A stretch of DNA of 47,297 nucleotides from Cytobacillus sp. S13-E01 (GTDB lineage Bacteria; Bacillota; Bacilli; Bacillales; Bacillaceae_L): assembly GCF_029193815.1 (NCBI RefSeq), contig NZ_JARFVC010000032.1, forward strand, positions 1 to 47,297. Reading direction: 5' to 3'. Positions 36,797-47,297 of the stretch are shown piece by piece (position 1 is the stretch's first letter; the number at the start of each line of letters is the position of its first letter). Below the pieces are notes generated by a model, which ran no database searches, had not been told where the DNA came from, and saw only the letters and a program-made list of their open reading frames with translations. Position numbers and translations under genes: made by a program.

Positions 36797-38107
36797 ATGA
36801 AAGCGGGGTTATTTCAACAGCAGTCATTAAAATTAACAATGACAAAAGAATTAACACAGGCTATTACATTACTACAGTATTCATCACTAGAACTGTCTGA
36901 ATTTTTACAAGAACAGGCACTCGAAAACCCTCTCATTGAAATGAAAGAAATGCAAACGGGAACTTATGAAAAAAAGAAAACTACAATTACAAAGGCAGAA
37001 AAAAGTAATCCGCTCGATTACCTCGCTTTGAATGTTCAAACCTTACATCAACATCTTAGTGAACAAATGATGGACTTCAACCTAACTCCCTTTGAACGTA
37101 CGGTTGCAGATTATATCATTGACCTCATTGATAACAACGGATATTTAACCATGACAAGTGTTGATATTTCGGAACTCCTATCGATTGATGTGGCTTTGGT
37201 CGAGACACATATTTTCCGAATTCAAAGTCTTGAACCAGCTGGAGTAGGTGCAAGTAATTTAATGCAATGCTTACTGATTCAGCTTGAGCGATTAGAAAAC
37301 AGAAATCCACTAGCAGAGTTAATCATCCGTGAACACTTTGATATATTTGCGAGCAAGTCCTGGAAAGAGATAGCAAAAAAATTAAAGATTGAGTTATCAC
37401 AAATCCAGGAAGTGAGCGATCTAGTCATAACCTTGAATCCCAGACCAGGCAGTGTCTTTTTGGAAGCGAAACCAAAGTATATTGTTCCTGACTTAACGGT
37501 AATAGTAAGTAATGATTTGATTAAAGTGGACACCCATGATGAATACTTACCACAACTATCATTAAACCTACAGTATTATAATAAGATCGCATCGGAACAG
37601 GATACAACTACAAAAGCATATTTGCAGGAAAAGGCACAACAATGCCAATGGATTTTGAAAAGCTTAGACCAACGAAAACAAACAATGTTTAATGTTATGA
37701 ATGAAATTATCATCAGACAACCAGACTTTTTTAAAAAAGGGTCTGCCTTTTTAAAGCCATTAACGATGAAGGAAATAGCTGAAGCCTTAGAAATACATGA
37801 ATCAACTGTAAGTCGGGCCTGTCGTGATAAATATGTACAAACACCTTTTGGAATTGTAGAAATGAAAACATTTTTCAGTAGTGGGATTCAAACAGCGAAT
37901 TCAATTGACGAAACATCATCTGCTGGGGTAAAGCAATTAATTGAACAAATTGTTTCTAAAGAAAGCAAGAAAAAGCCTTTATCCGATCAAAAAATCGTAA
38001 AAAAGTTAGAGGAAGAACATGATATTATCGTTTCAAGGAGAACGATAGCAAAGTACCGAGATCAGCTTGGTATTCTTTCATCCTCACTAAGAAAAAGATA
38101 TGACTAA
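36797..38107 (+). CDS. sigL: RNA polymerase sigma-54 factor (SigL)
   Basis: Directs RNA polymerase to -24/-12 promoters that need an AAA+ enhancer-binding activator. 436 residues. The N-terminal activator-responsive region is Gln-rich (LFQQQSLKLTMTKELTQAITLLQYSSLELSEFLQEQALENPLIE). The core-binding domain follows (about 70-250). The DNA-binding HTH is near MKEIAEALEIHESTVSRACRDKYVQTPFG, and the C-terminal RpoN box is SRRTIAKYRDQL. ATG 36797 lies 9 bases after GGGAG; the in-frame ATG at 36791 is a close alternative. It sits upstream of the glycolytic operon, as in B. subtilis. Confidence 0.95.
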   Translation: MKAGLFQQQSLKLTMTKELTQAITLLQYSSLELSEFLQEQALENPLIEMKEMQTGTYEKKKTTITKAEKSNPLDYLALNVQTLHQHLSEQMMDFNLTPFERTVADYIIDLIDNNGYLTMTSVDISELLSIDVALVETHIFRIQSLEPAGVGASNLMQCLLIQLERLENRNPLAELIIREHFDIFASKSWKEIAKKLKIELSQIQEVSDLVITLNPRPGSVFLEAKPKYIVPDLTVIVSNDLIKVDTHDEYLPQLSLNLQYYNKIASEQDTTTKAYLQEKAQQCQWILKSLDQRKQTMFNVMNEIIIRQPDFFKKGSAFLKPLTMKEIAEALEIHESTVSRACRDKYVQTPFGIVEMKTFFSSGIQTANSIDETSSAGVKQLIEQIVSKESKKKPLSDQKIVKKLEEEHDIIVSRRTIAKYRDQLGILSSSLRKRYD

Positions 38108-38125
38108 TGTAAGGAAGTGCTTTTT

Positions 38126-38389
38126 TTGAAAAAAGTAAACATAATTATGTACTCAAAATTAGATTGTCCATTATGTCTAAAGGCTAAAAAGGTGCTAGAA
38201 GAGTTAAATGAGGAAATACCTCTAACAATCGAAGAAATCGATATTTATGAAGATGACGTGCTATTGGAGAAGTATCAAATTATGATTCCGGTCATAGAAA
38301 TCGATGGAGAAGAGGTTACTTACGGAATTATTAATAAAGATACCGTAAGAAAGCGTTTACTTAAGAAAAACGCAGAGAGTCCCATTTAG
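38126..38389 (+). CDS. Glutaredoxin-like protein with CPLC motif
   Basis: 87 residues with the thioredoxin-fold pattern: MYSKLDCPLCLKAKKVLEEL with Cys14-Pro-Leu-Cys17, and the cis-proline segment MIPVIEIDGEEVTYG. It belongs to the small glutaredoxin-like (DUF836-type) group. It is probably a thiol-disulfide or metal-handling protein; the partner is unknown. TTG 38126 is chosen because AAGGAAG lies about 9 bases before it; GTG 38117 overlaps that ribosome-binding site. It is 18 bp after sigL, so it is probably co-transcribed. Confidence 0.8.
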   Translation: MKKVNIIMYSKLDCPLCLKAKKVLEELNEEIPLTIEEIDIYEDDVLLEKYQIMIPVIEIDGEEVTYGIINKDTVRKRLLKKNAESPI

Positions 38390-38390
38390 C

Positions 38391-38462
38391 GCCGTATGGA
38401 CTTGTACAAGAATGTGCTGACGTCGAACGTTCACCTCGGGATATGTCGGCTTTTAGTCAACG
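38391..38462. repeat. Decayed copy of the MITE-like element's second hairpin module
   Basis: GCGCCGTATGGACTTGTACA, GTGCTGACGTCGAACGTTC and GTCGGCTTTTAGTCAACGG match, with many changes, the GTGCTGATGTCGATGTTCGC ... GTGGCGGGTTTTAATCGACG module at 29521-29567. The terminal sequences are lost. Confidence 0.45.
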
Positions 38463-38625
38463 GTCATTTTTATTTGACTTGCCGCATGAGATAAGGACAT
38501 ACGGAGAGTGATTGCGATTCACTTATAACGCTCTGACCCACACATATCATAAGGATGAGAGGGAAGTCCTAATAGTCGCCTGAGCGGACAGAGGAAAACA
38601 AATACTCAAGTTCAAACATTTTGTA
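38463..38625. other. Intergenic stretch upstream of the glycolytic promoter, function unknown
   Basis: No ORF with a ribosome-binding site. Some pairing potential is visible: AGTGA/TCACT near 38508-38525, and GTCC near 38565 with GGAC near 38587. It matches no riboswitch class I recognise. Confidence 0.35.
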
Positions 38626-38654
38626 TTGAATAACGTTTTAACAACTGATAGAAT
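38626..38654 (+). promoter_or_regulatory. Promoter of the cggR-gapA operon
   Basis: TTGAAT (38626-38631), 17-bp spacer, TAGAAT (38649-38654). The start site near 38661 is followed by a terminator-like hairpin and then the CggR operator. Confidence 0.65.
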
Positions 38655-38670
38655 ATACTTGTATTGAAAC

Positions 38671-38707
38671 AAATCATTGACTTCACTTGTGATCAGTGAT
38701 TTTTTTT
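38671..38707 (+). terminator. Terminator-like hairpin between promoter and CggR operator
   Basis: AAATCATTGA (38671-38680) pairs with TCAGTGATTT (38693-38702, one wobble), then five more T residues. It would release a transcript of about 45 nt from the 38626 promoter unless bypassed, or it could end transcription coming from sigL. Confidence 0.7.
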
Positions 38708-38715
38708 ACCACTAG

Positions 38716-38751
38716 CGGGACATAATATGTCATACCGGGACTTAAATAGTC
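38716..38751. promoter_or_regulatory. CggR operator
   Basis: Two direct repeats of the form CGGGAC-N6-TGTC: CGGGACATAATATGTC at 38716-38731 and CGGGACTTAAATAGTC at 38736-38751 (AGTC in place of TGTC). This is the known arrangement of the CggR site, which is bound by a tetramer and released by fructose-1,6-bisphosphate. It lies downstream of the promoter and 27 bp before cggR. Confidence 0.93.
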
Positions 38752-38778
38752 CCTATTGGTAAAAAGGGGAAATTAAGT

Positions 38779-39798
38779 ATGGTAAGCATTTTTGATGTTC
38801 AACGTAAATTGTTTCCAGACGTTCTAATTGTTATGCAAAAGCGTTACGAGATCCTGAAATACATACGTCTAATGGAGCCAATTGGAAGACGAAGCTTATC
38901 GACAAGTCTTGGACAAAGTGAACGTATCTTACGAAGTGAAGTCCAATTCTTGAAGGAACAAAATCTTATTGATATTGGCACAGCCGGCATGAGTCTCACA
39001 AAAGATGGCGCTGAGCTTCTATTTCAATTAGAAGAAATCATGAAAGAAGTTTCTGGTTTAAAAGTTTTGGAAACAAAATTAAAGGAAAAATTAAAAATAA
39101 GAGATGTAATTGTTGTATCAGGTGACAGTGATATATCCCCTTGGGTAAAAAAAGAGATGGGAAGGGCGACCGTTGCAAGAATAAAGGAGAGTCTTTCTGG
39201 TAAAAATATCGTCGCTGTTACTGGCGGAACAACGCTTGCAGCTGTTGCTGAAATGATGACACCCGATTTAAAAAATCGCGAAATGTTGTTTGTACCTGCT
39301 CGTGGAGGATTAGGAGAGCACGTTGAGAATCAGGCTAACACGATTTGTGCAAAAATGGCTGAAAAAGCAATGGGTAACTATCGACTCCTTCACGTACCAG
39401 ATGTTGTTAGTTTGGAAGCCTACCAATCTTTTGTCATGGAACCTTCTATTCAAGAAGTGATTAATCTCATTAAGTCATCAAGTATGGTCGTTCATGGAAT
39501 AGGAGACGCTATAACCATGGCAGAACGCAGAAAAACATCACCCCAGGATGTTGAGAAAATCCTTAATGCACACGGTGTTGCAGAAGCCTTTGGTTATTAC
39601 TTTAATCAAGAGGGTATAGTAGTTCATAAAGTGCGAACAATTGGAATCCAGCTCGAACATCTAAAGCAGATCGATAATGTTATTGCTGTTGCAGGAGGAT
39701 CATCAAAAGCACAAGCAATTGAAGCGTATATGCAACAGGCACATGATTCAATCTTAATAACAGATGAAGGTGCTGCAAAACAGTTAGTAAGGGAATAA
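38779..39798 (+). CDS. cggR: Central glycolytic genes regulator CggR
   Basis: Repressor of the gapA operon with a SorC/DeoR-type fold. 339 residues. The N-terminal helix-turn-helix (about 25-65, RYEILKYIRLMEPIGRRSLSTSLGQSERILRSEVQFLKEQNLI) is followed by a sugar-phosphate binding domain (VAVTGGTTLAAVAEMM; FVPARGGLGEHVENQANTICAKMA). Fructose-1,6-bisphosphate relieves repression in B. subtilis. AAAGGGG precedes the ATG. Its operator is directly upstream, so it controls itself together with gapA, whose start is 54 bp downstream. Confidence 0.96.
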   Translation: MVSIFDVQRKLFPDVLIVMQKRYEILKYIRLMEPIGRRSLSTSLGQSERILRSEVQFLKEQNLIDIGTAGMSLTKDGAELLFQLEEIMKEVSGLKVLETKLKEKLKIRDVIVVSGDSDISPWVKKEMGRATVARIKESLSGKNIVAVTGGTTLAAVAEMMTPDLKNREMLFVPARGGLGEHVENQANTICAKMAEKAMGNYRLLHVPDVVSLEAYQSFVMEPSIQEVINLIKSSSMVVHGIGDAITMAERRKTSPQDVEKILNAHGVAEAFGYYFNQEGIVVHKVRTIGIQLEHLKQIDNVIAVAGGSSKAQAIEAYMQQAHDSILITDEGAAKQLVRE

Positions 39799-39852
39799 CT
39801 TCCCAAACATAAATAAATTACAAAATTGAAAGATCTTAAGGAGGAAATAATA

Positions 39853-40860
39853 ATGGCAATAAAAGTTGGTATAAATGGTTTTGGTCGTATAGGTCGTATT
39901 GTATTTCGTGCTGCATTAAAAAATCCTAACATTGACATAGTGGCAGTTAATGATTTAACAGATGCTAGTATGCTTGCCCACCTTTTAAAGTATGATACTG
40001 TTCATGGAAGATTGGATGCTGAAGTTTCTGTTAATGGCACGAACCTAGTTGTAAATGGGAAAGAAATATTAGTTAAAGCAGAACGTGACCCAGCTCTATT
40101 AGGATGGGGTGATCTGGGAGTTGAAGTAGTTGTTGAATCAACAGGTCGTTTTACTAAGCGTTCAGATGCTGCAAAACATCTTGAAGCTGGAGCGAAAAAA
40201 GTAATCATTTCTGCACCTGCTTCTGATGAAGATATCACAATCGTTATGGGTGTTAACCATGATAAGTATGATGCTGCAAGCCATCATGTTATTTCAAACG
40301 CTTCATGTACAACAAACTGTTTAGCACCATTTGCTAAAGTGTTAAATGACAAGTTTGGTATTCGTCGTGGAATGATGACTACTGTTCACTCATACACAAA
40401 TGATCAACAAATTCTAGATTTACCACATAAAGATTATCGTCGTGCTCGTGCGGCGGCTGAAAACATTATCCCAACATCAACTGGTGCTGCAAAGGCTGTA
40501 TCTCTAGTTCTTCCTGAGTTAAAAGGTAAACTAAATGGTGGGGCGATGCGTGTTCCAACTCCAAATGTATCATTAGTTGACTTAGTTGCTGAGCTTGAAA
40601 GAGATGTAACAGCAGAAGAAGTTAATGCAGCATTTAAATCTGCTGCGGAAAACGAATTAAAAGGAATTTTATACTATAGCGATGAGCCCCTAGTATCAAC
40701 TGACTATAATGGAAACCCTGCATCATCTACAATTGATGGACTTTCTACTATGGTTATGGAAGGTAGCATGGTTAAGGTTATTTCATGGTATGACAATGAA
40801 AGTGGATATTCACACCGTGTAATCGACTTAATCGACTACATTGCTTCAAAAGGCTTATAA
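39853..40860 (+). CDS. gapA: Glyceraldehyde-3-phosphate dehydrogenase (glycolytic, NAD)
   Basis: Oxidises and phosphorylates glyceraldehyde-3-phosphate to 1,3-bisphosphoglycerate. 335 residues. The Rossmann motif [10 protein letters not shown] starts at residue 6. The catalytic Cys152 is in [13 protein letters not shown], with the base His in [10 protein letters not shown]. The aspartate in AVNDLTD (about 34) fits NAD preference and hence the glycolytic isozyme. The start is ATG 39853 after AAGGAGGAAA; the upstream in-frame extension covers that Shine-Dalgarno sequence. It is under CggR control and is followed by a terminator-like stem before pgk. Confidence 0.97.
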   Translation: MAIKVGINGFGRIGRIVFRAALKNPNIDIVAVNDLTDASMLAHLLKYDTVHGRLDAEVSVNGTNLVVNGKEILVKAERDPALLGWGDLGVEVVVESTGRFTKRSDAAKHLEAGAKKVIISAPASDEDITIVMGVNHDKYDAASHHVISNASCTTNCLAPFAKVLNDKFGIRRGMMTTVHSYTNDQQILDLPHKDYRRARAAAENIIPTSTGAAKAVSLVLPELKGKLNGGAMRVPTPNVSLVDLVAELERDVTAEEVNAAFKSAAENELKGILYYSDEPLVSTDYNGNPASSTIDGLSTMVMEGSMVKVISWYDNESGYSHRVIDLIDYIASKGL

Positions 40861-40882
40861 GAGCATATTGCTTGTCGAAAAT

Positions 40883-40923
40883 TAGTCTTGGATTTTCTTG
40901 GATAACTTTCCAAACTAAGACTA
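40883..40923. other. Stem-loop after gapA
   Basis: TAGTCTT (40883-40889) pairs with AAGACTA (40917-40923), with an inner GGA/TCC. There is no U-tract; it may stabilise the gapA 3' end. Confidence 0.45.
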
Positions 40924-40938
40924 TAATAGAGGTTGGAT

Positions 40939-40975
40939 AAAGGGGGGGGGAACTGATCCCCCTCCCTTTCTTTAA
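40939..40975 (+). terminator. Terminator between gapA and pgk
   Basis: AAAGGGGGGGGG (40939-40950) pairs with CCCCCTCCCTTT (40958-40969, one wobble) around a 7-base loop, followed by CTTT. It probably causes partial termination, so gapA mRNA can exceed pgk mRNA. Confidence 0.8.
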
Positions 40976-40977
40976 AA

Positions 40978-41036
40978 GGTAAGAAAGTATAAATTTTTTA
41001 CTTGGTTTTTGTGTCTAGACCGGGCGGACATGCCCA
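40978..41036 (+). repeat. MITE-like element, copy 7 (5' block only)
   Basis: Starts AGGTAAGAAAGTATAAATTT 3 bp after the terminator T-run, then ACTTGG-TTTTT-GTGTCTAGACCGGGC. The rest is missing. A -10-like TACAAT (41044-41049) just after it, without a visible -35, could start pgk transcription. Confidence 0.65.
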
Positions 41037-41077
41037 CGTGAGATACAATATTAGTAGAACGGAGGCCTTTTCTAAAG

Positions 41078-42262
41078 ATGAACAAAAAATCATTAAGAGA
41101 TGTCGATCTAAATGGTAAACGAGTGTTTTGTCGTGTTGATTTTAACGTTCCCATGAAAGATGGTAGTGTAACGGATGATACGCGTATACGAGCTGCATTA
41201 CCAACGATTCACTATTTAAGTGAACAAGGCGCAAAGGTTATTTTAGCAAGCCACCTTGGTCGTCCTAAAGGAAATGTTGTAGAAGAGTTACGCTTAGGAG
41301 CAGTAGCTACACGTTTAAGTGAGCTTTTAGGTAAAGAAGTGCGCAAATCGGATGAAGCTTTCGGTGAATCAGTAAAACAGGAAATTGAACAATTAGCTCA
41401 AGGTGATGTAATCCTGCTTGAAAATGTTCGCTTTTACCCAGGTGAGGAAAAAAATGATCCAGAACTTGCAAAATCATTTGCAGAACTTGCCGACCTTTAT
41501 GTCAATGACGCATTTGGAGCGGCACACCGTGCACACGCATCAACGGAAGGAATAGCAAAGTATATCCCTGCTGTATCTGGTTTCTTAATGGAAAAAGAGC
41601 TTGAAGTTTTAGGGAAAGCTTTATCAAACCCAGAACGTCCGTTTACTGCCATTATTGGTGGAGCGAAAGTAAAAGATAAAATTGGGGTTATTGACAACCT
41701 ACTCGATAACGTAGACAACCTGATCATCGGTGGTGGACTTGCTTATACTTTTGTAAAAGCGGTCGGTTATGAAGTTGGTAAATCACTTTTAGAGGAAGAT
41801 AAAGTCGATTTAGCAAAATCATTTATCGAAAAAGCAAAAGAAAAAGGCGTTAAATTTTATATGCCAGTCGATGCTGTTGTTGCTGATGATTTTTCAAATG
41901 ATGCTAATACGAAAGTAGTATCAATTGATTCGATTCCAAGTGATTGGGAAGCATTAGATATTGGACCAGAAACAAGTAGATTATACAGTGACGTGATTTC
42001 AAATTCAAAACTAGTCATTTGGAACGGCCCTATGGGTGTGTTTGAATTGGAAGCATTTGCTAATGGAACAAAGGCTGTTGGTCAAGCATTAGCTGAGGCA
42101 ACAAATACATATACAGTTATTGGTGGCGGAGATTCAGCTGCTGCTGTAGAAAAGTTTGGTTTTGCAAAAAAAATGGACCACATCTCAACTGGTGGTGGAG
42201 CATCCTTAGAGTTTATGGAAGGAAAAGCATTACCTGGAGTTGTCGCTTTAAACGATCGCTAA
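41078..42262 (+). CDS. pgk: Phosphoglycerate kinase
   Basis: Transfers the acyl phosphate of 1,3-bisphosphoglycerate to ADP. 394 residues, the standard bacterial monomer length. Visible N-domain substrate residues are [41 protein letters not shown] and [13 protein letters not shown]-domain nucleotide-binding segments are [30 protein letters not shown] and [15 protein letters not shown] precedes the ATG with a longish 12-base gap. It is the first gene of the pgk-tpiA-gpmI-eno series. Confidence 0.97.
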   Translation: MNKKSLRDVDLNGKRVFCRVDFNVPMKDGSVTDDTRIRAALPTIHYLSEQGAKVILASHLGRPKGNVVEELRLGAVATRLSELLGKEVRKSDEAFGESVKQEIEQLAQGDVILLENVRFYPGEEKNDPELAKSFAELADLYVNDAFGAAHRAHASTEGIAKYIPAVSGFLMEKELEVLGKALSNPERPFTAIIGGAKVKDKIGVIDNLLDNVDNLIIGGGLAYTFVKAVGYEVGKSLLEEDKVDLAKSFIEKAKEKGVKFYMPVDAVVADDFSNDANTKVVSIDSIPSDWEALDIGPETSRLYSDVISNSKLVIWNGPMGVFELEAFANGTKAVGQALAEATNTYTVIGGGDSAAAVEKFGFAKKMDHISTGGGASLEFMEGKALPGVVALNDR

Positions 42263-42325
42263 GCATGAATTGGTAGAAATAAGGGTACAAGATAGAATAG
42301 AGAATTTTTTTAAAAAAAGTAGTAA

Positions 42326-45957
<3,632 letters not shown>

Positions 45958-45961
45958 TAAA

Positions 45962-45995
45962 AGTGGTGTCAGGCAATGTCTGACACCATTTTTAT
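45962..45995 (+). terminator. Intrinsic terminator after eno
   Basis: TGGTGTCAG (45964-45972) pairs perfectly with CTGACACCA (45980-45988), followed by TTTTTAT. It ends the glycolytic operon. Confidence 0.92.
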
Positions 45996-46075
45996 ATTTA
46001 AAATTTGGTATGGCGGGATTACCACTGAGTTGGCGGGATTCCCCGCCTTTAAGATGGCTGAAAACTTAATCGATA

Positions 46076-46219
46076 TTAGTAAACACCTTTTTCATTCTTA
46101 CTTTTGTTACCCTTCGATGTCTTTTCAGGTCCTTCTGCCTTTGGTTTGTTCTCCCCTAAGTAAATCCGTTGATATTTCTTTGATGTTCTTAATAAATCAT
46201 CATAATCTTCGTTGATCAT
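46076..46219 (-). CDS. Small hydrophilic protein, 47 residues, unrecognised
   Basis: On the minus strand, GGAGGTGAAAAACA precedes an ATG (46219) that opens 47 codons: MINEDYDDLLRTSKKYQRIY, then a Lys/Glu/Asn-rich tail ending GVY. The near-ideal Shine-Dalgarno sequence and low-complexity charged tail suggest a real small protein. It lies opposite a longer plus-strand frame that lacks a ribosome-binding site. I recognise no family. No membrane segment or cysteine is present. It is convergent with eno and divergent from secG. Expression level and role are unknown. Confidence 0.6.
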   Translation of the reverse strand: MINEDYDDLLRTSKKYQRIYLGENKPKAEGPEKTSKGNKSKNEKGVY

Positions 46220-46342
46220 TGTTTTTCACCTCCTTTTTTAATGTGTTCAGAACCAAGTCAATTTACAAGCATGTTAGCTGGTAGATGCAACCAGATAGGA
46301 GGAAAAGGGCTTCGCTGCTATAGTCCACTTATTCTAAAGCTA

Positions 46343-46371
46343 TTGTCCACAAATCTATTTTATGGTACATT
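46343..46371 (+). promoter_or_regulatory. Possible secG promoter
   Basis: TTGTCC (46343-46348), 17-bp spacer, TACATT (46366-46371). It is moderate in quality and about 95 bp upstream of the secG start. Confidence 0.45.
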
Positions 46372-46465
46372 TAAACTACTGCTAAATGTGTTTAGACTAA
46401 AACACAAGTAATCGCCTACGCCTATGGGCAAATTACTAGCCAAGAATTTTTTAGGAGGTGTCTTT

Positions 46466-46699
46466 GTGCACGCATTATTTTTAACATTACTTGTTATCGT
46501 AAGTATTGGCTTAATCGTTGTAGTACTTTTACAATCTGGAAAAAGTGCAGGTCTTTCAGGAGCAATTTCTGGTGGTGCTGAACAATTATTCGGAAAGCAA
46601 AAGGCTCGTGGTCTTGATGCTGTATTACAAAAAACGACAATTGTTTTATCTGTTCTATTCTTTATCCTAACAATTGCAGTTTCTTATGTTGGCTTATAA
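46466..46699 (+). CDS. secG: Preprotein translocase subunit SecG
   Basis: Small membrane subunit of the SecYEG channel that aids protein export with SecA. 77 residues with two hydrophobic helices (about 3-23 and 53-75) separated by the conserved cytoplasmic loop [29 protein letters not shown]. The start is GTG 46466 with AGGAGGTG 6 bases upstream. An upstream in-frame start at 46424 would add 14 residues over this ribosome-binding site and is unlikely. It lies downstream of eno as in B. subtilis. The rnr-smpB genes that usually follow are not seen; an IS element begins instead. Confidence 0.96.
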   Translation: MHALFLTLLVIVSIGLIVVVLLQSGKSAGLSGAISGGAEQLFGKQKARGLDAVLQKTTIVLSVLFFILTIAVSYVGL

Positions 46700-46715
46700 A
46701 TTTTAATACATGTGT

Positions 46716-46755
46716 AAAAGGGTCTGACCATACGTAGGTCTGATCCTTTTTTTTT
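46716..46755 (+). terminator. Intrinsic terminator after secG
   Basis: AAAAGGGTCTGACC (46716-46729) pairs with GGTCTGATCCTTTT (46737-46750, one mismatch), then T5. Confidence 0.9.
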
Positions 46756-46882
46756 GCTGTTTAGGAATTTACACTAGCATTGCATTAAATAAAAATCAAT
46801 TTGTCAAGACTAATTCAACATAAATTTATATTGAATTTTTTGTAATAATTGGTAATTTTTAGTTCAAATAGATACAAAAAAA

Positions 46883-46934
46883 CCTTATAATTAGGTGGAA
46901 GGTAGGTTGTCCTGTCCAAATCCCAATTATAAGG
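46883..46934. promoter_or_regulatory. Inverted repeat covering the transposase ribosome-binding site
   Basis: CCTTATAATT (46883-46892) is a perfect inverted repeat of AATTATAAGG (46925-46934). The right arm contains the start of AAGGAG, the Shine-Dalgarno sequence of the transposase. In RNA made by read-through from outside, the site would be paired and translation hindered. It may also be part of the IS left end. Confidence 0.65.
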
Positions 46935-46942
46935 AGAAATCT

Positions 46943-47297
46943 ATGGACAAGAATACCATAAAAACAGTTTTTAAGGAATACATCCACCCTATGGATGAAA
47001 CAGTTATTTTAAAAATGGTTGATCAGATGAAGCTTGATAAATATGTGAAAAAGCTTGATAGTCTAACCTTTACAAAACTATTTATTTATGCTCAGCTGAA
47101 GCAGCTTGATAGCCTTAAAAAAATTAGATTCAAGGTGAAGCACAAAAAGAACTTACAAAAAGAACTAGGCTTAAAAAACATAAGTATATCTCAACTGTCC
47201 CGCAAACTTTCGGATCTTCCTCCAGCTATTTTCGAGGCTATTCTGCATCATCTTGTAGAACAAATCCATCGGGAATTCGGAAAAGAAAAGGGTGACG
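46943..47297 (+). CDS. IS4-family transposase, N-terminal part (cut by window edge)
   Basis: ATG 46943, with AAGGAG 8 bases upstream, opens 118 codons without a stop to the window end. The sequence (DKYVKKLDSLTFTKLFIYAQLKQLDSLKKI... KELGLKNISISQLSRKLSDLPPAIFEAILHHL) matches the N-terminal DNA-binding region of IS4-type DDE transposases (DUF4372-like). The catalytic DDE residues would lie beyond the window. It is inserted downstream of secG, after the terminator. The left inverted terminal repeat cannot be placed without the right end. Confidence 0.88.
   Translation, partial: MDKNTIKTVFKEYIHPMDETVILKMVDQMKLDKYVKKLDSLTFTKLFIYAQLKQLDSLKKIRFKVKHKKNLQKELGLKNISISQLSRKLSDLPPAIFEAILHHLVEQIHREFGKEKGD
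46943..47297 (+). mobile_element. IS4-type insertion sequence, left part
   Basis: The transposase start and the inverted repeat before it mark the left part of an insertion sequence that runs out of the window. The true left boundary lies somewhere in 46757-46883 and cannot be fixed without the other end. Confidence 0.7.

Noticed and set aside
45976-46215. 79-residue plus-strand frame after eno
   Set aside because: It starts inside the eno terminator with no ribosome-binding site. The opposite-strand 47-codon frame with GGAGGTGA explains the region better.
46424-46465. N-terminal extension of secG
   Set aside because: It reads across the AGGAGGTG ribosome-binding site of the GTG at 46466; SecG normally begins at HALFLTLL.

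Overview
The window is 47.3 kb of low-GC Firmicutes chromosome. Gene content and order point to the Bacillaceae: most blocks match the Bacillus subtilis order csbA-uvrB-uvrA / yvlABC / hprK-lgt-yvoD-ppaX-yvoF / his operon / yvcD-trxB-yvcI-rapZ(yvcJ)-glmR(yvcK)-whiA(yvcL)-crh / clpP and tRNA-Arg / sigL / cggR-gapA-pgk-tpiA-gpmI-eno / secG. Protein lengths and signature residues agree with these families. Examples are Gln15/Ser46 in Crh, Ser98/His123/Asp172 in ClpP, and the short HisG that needs HisZ. The genus cannot be fixed from the sequence alone.

Layout. 1-680: 3' end of a group II intron (reverse transcriptase/maturase tail, domains V and VI). 807-2204 (-): YjiH-type membrane protein. 2205-3216: mostly non-coding, with a cre-like site, a 33-codon ORF and an intergenic palindromic element. 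3217-8542: csbA, then uvrB-uvrA behind a LexA box. 8671-10535: paired palindromes and the yvlABC stress/envelope genes. 10810-14764: hprK, lgt, yvoD, ppaX, yvoF. 15298-19448: a divergent TetR regulator/RND efflux pair (yerO/yerP type), which in B. subtilis lies elsewhere. 19449-20748: a 1.3-kb repeat region with eleven 51-bp tandem units. 20749-27260: complete histidine operon hisZGDBHAF(IE). 27829-34836: TPR protein, thioredoxin reductase, yvcI-rapZ-glmR-whiA-crh. 35013-36393: clpP (-) with a CtsR operator, tRNA-Arg(CCG), and a small hypothetical gene. 36535-36721: a second, shorter array of the same 51-bp unit. 36797-45957: sigL, a glutaredoxin-like gene, and the glycolytic operon behind a CggR operator. 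46076-46219 (-): an overlooked 47-codon gene. 46466-46699: secG. 46943-end: the start of an IS4-type transposase.

How the genes work together. Carbon-flux control is concentrated here. HPr kinase/phosphorylase (hprK) phosphorylates Ser46 of HPr and Crh, and its phosphorolysis releases pyrophosphate that PpaX hydrolyses. Crh is encoded at the end of the yvcI-rapZ-glmR-whiA operon, whose GlmR directs carbon to the cell wall. CggR senses fructose-1,6-bisphosphate and controls the lower glycolytic genes. uvrBA (SOS), clpP (heat/CtsR) and trxB (redox) are stress functions.

The most unusual parts are repetitive and non-coding. (1) There are two separated arrays of one 51-bp hairpin-bearing unit. 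(2) A MITE-like intergenic element with TAAGAAA/TTTCTTA ends sits at or within about 20 bp of intrinsic terminators in most copies, and one array lies inside such an element. (3) Pairs of 20-bp palindromes are separated by exactly 57 bp (centre to centre) at two loci. (4) A terminator-like hairpin lies between the glycolytic promoter and the CggR operator. (5) Two orphan TetR-type operators sit downstream of the regulator that probably binds them. I found no clear new multi-gene system.
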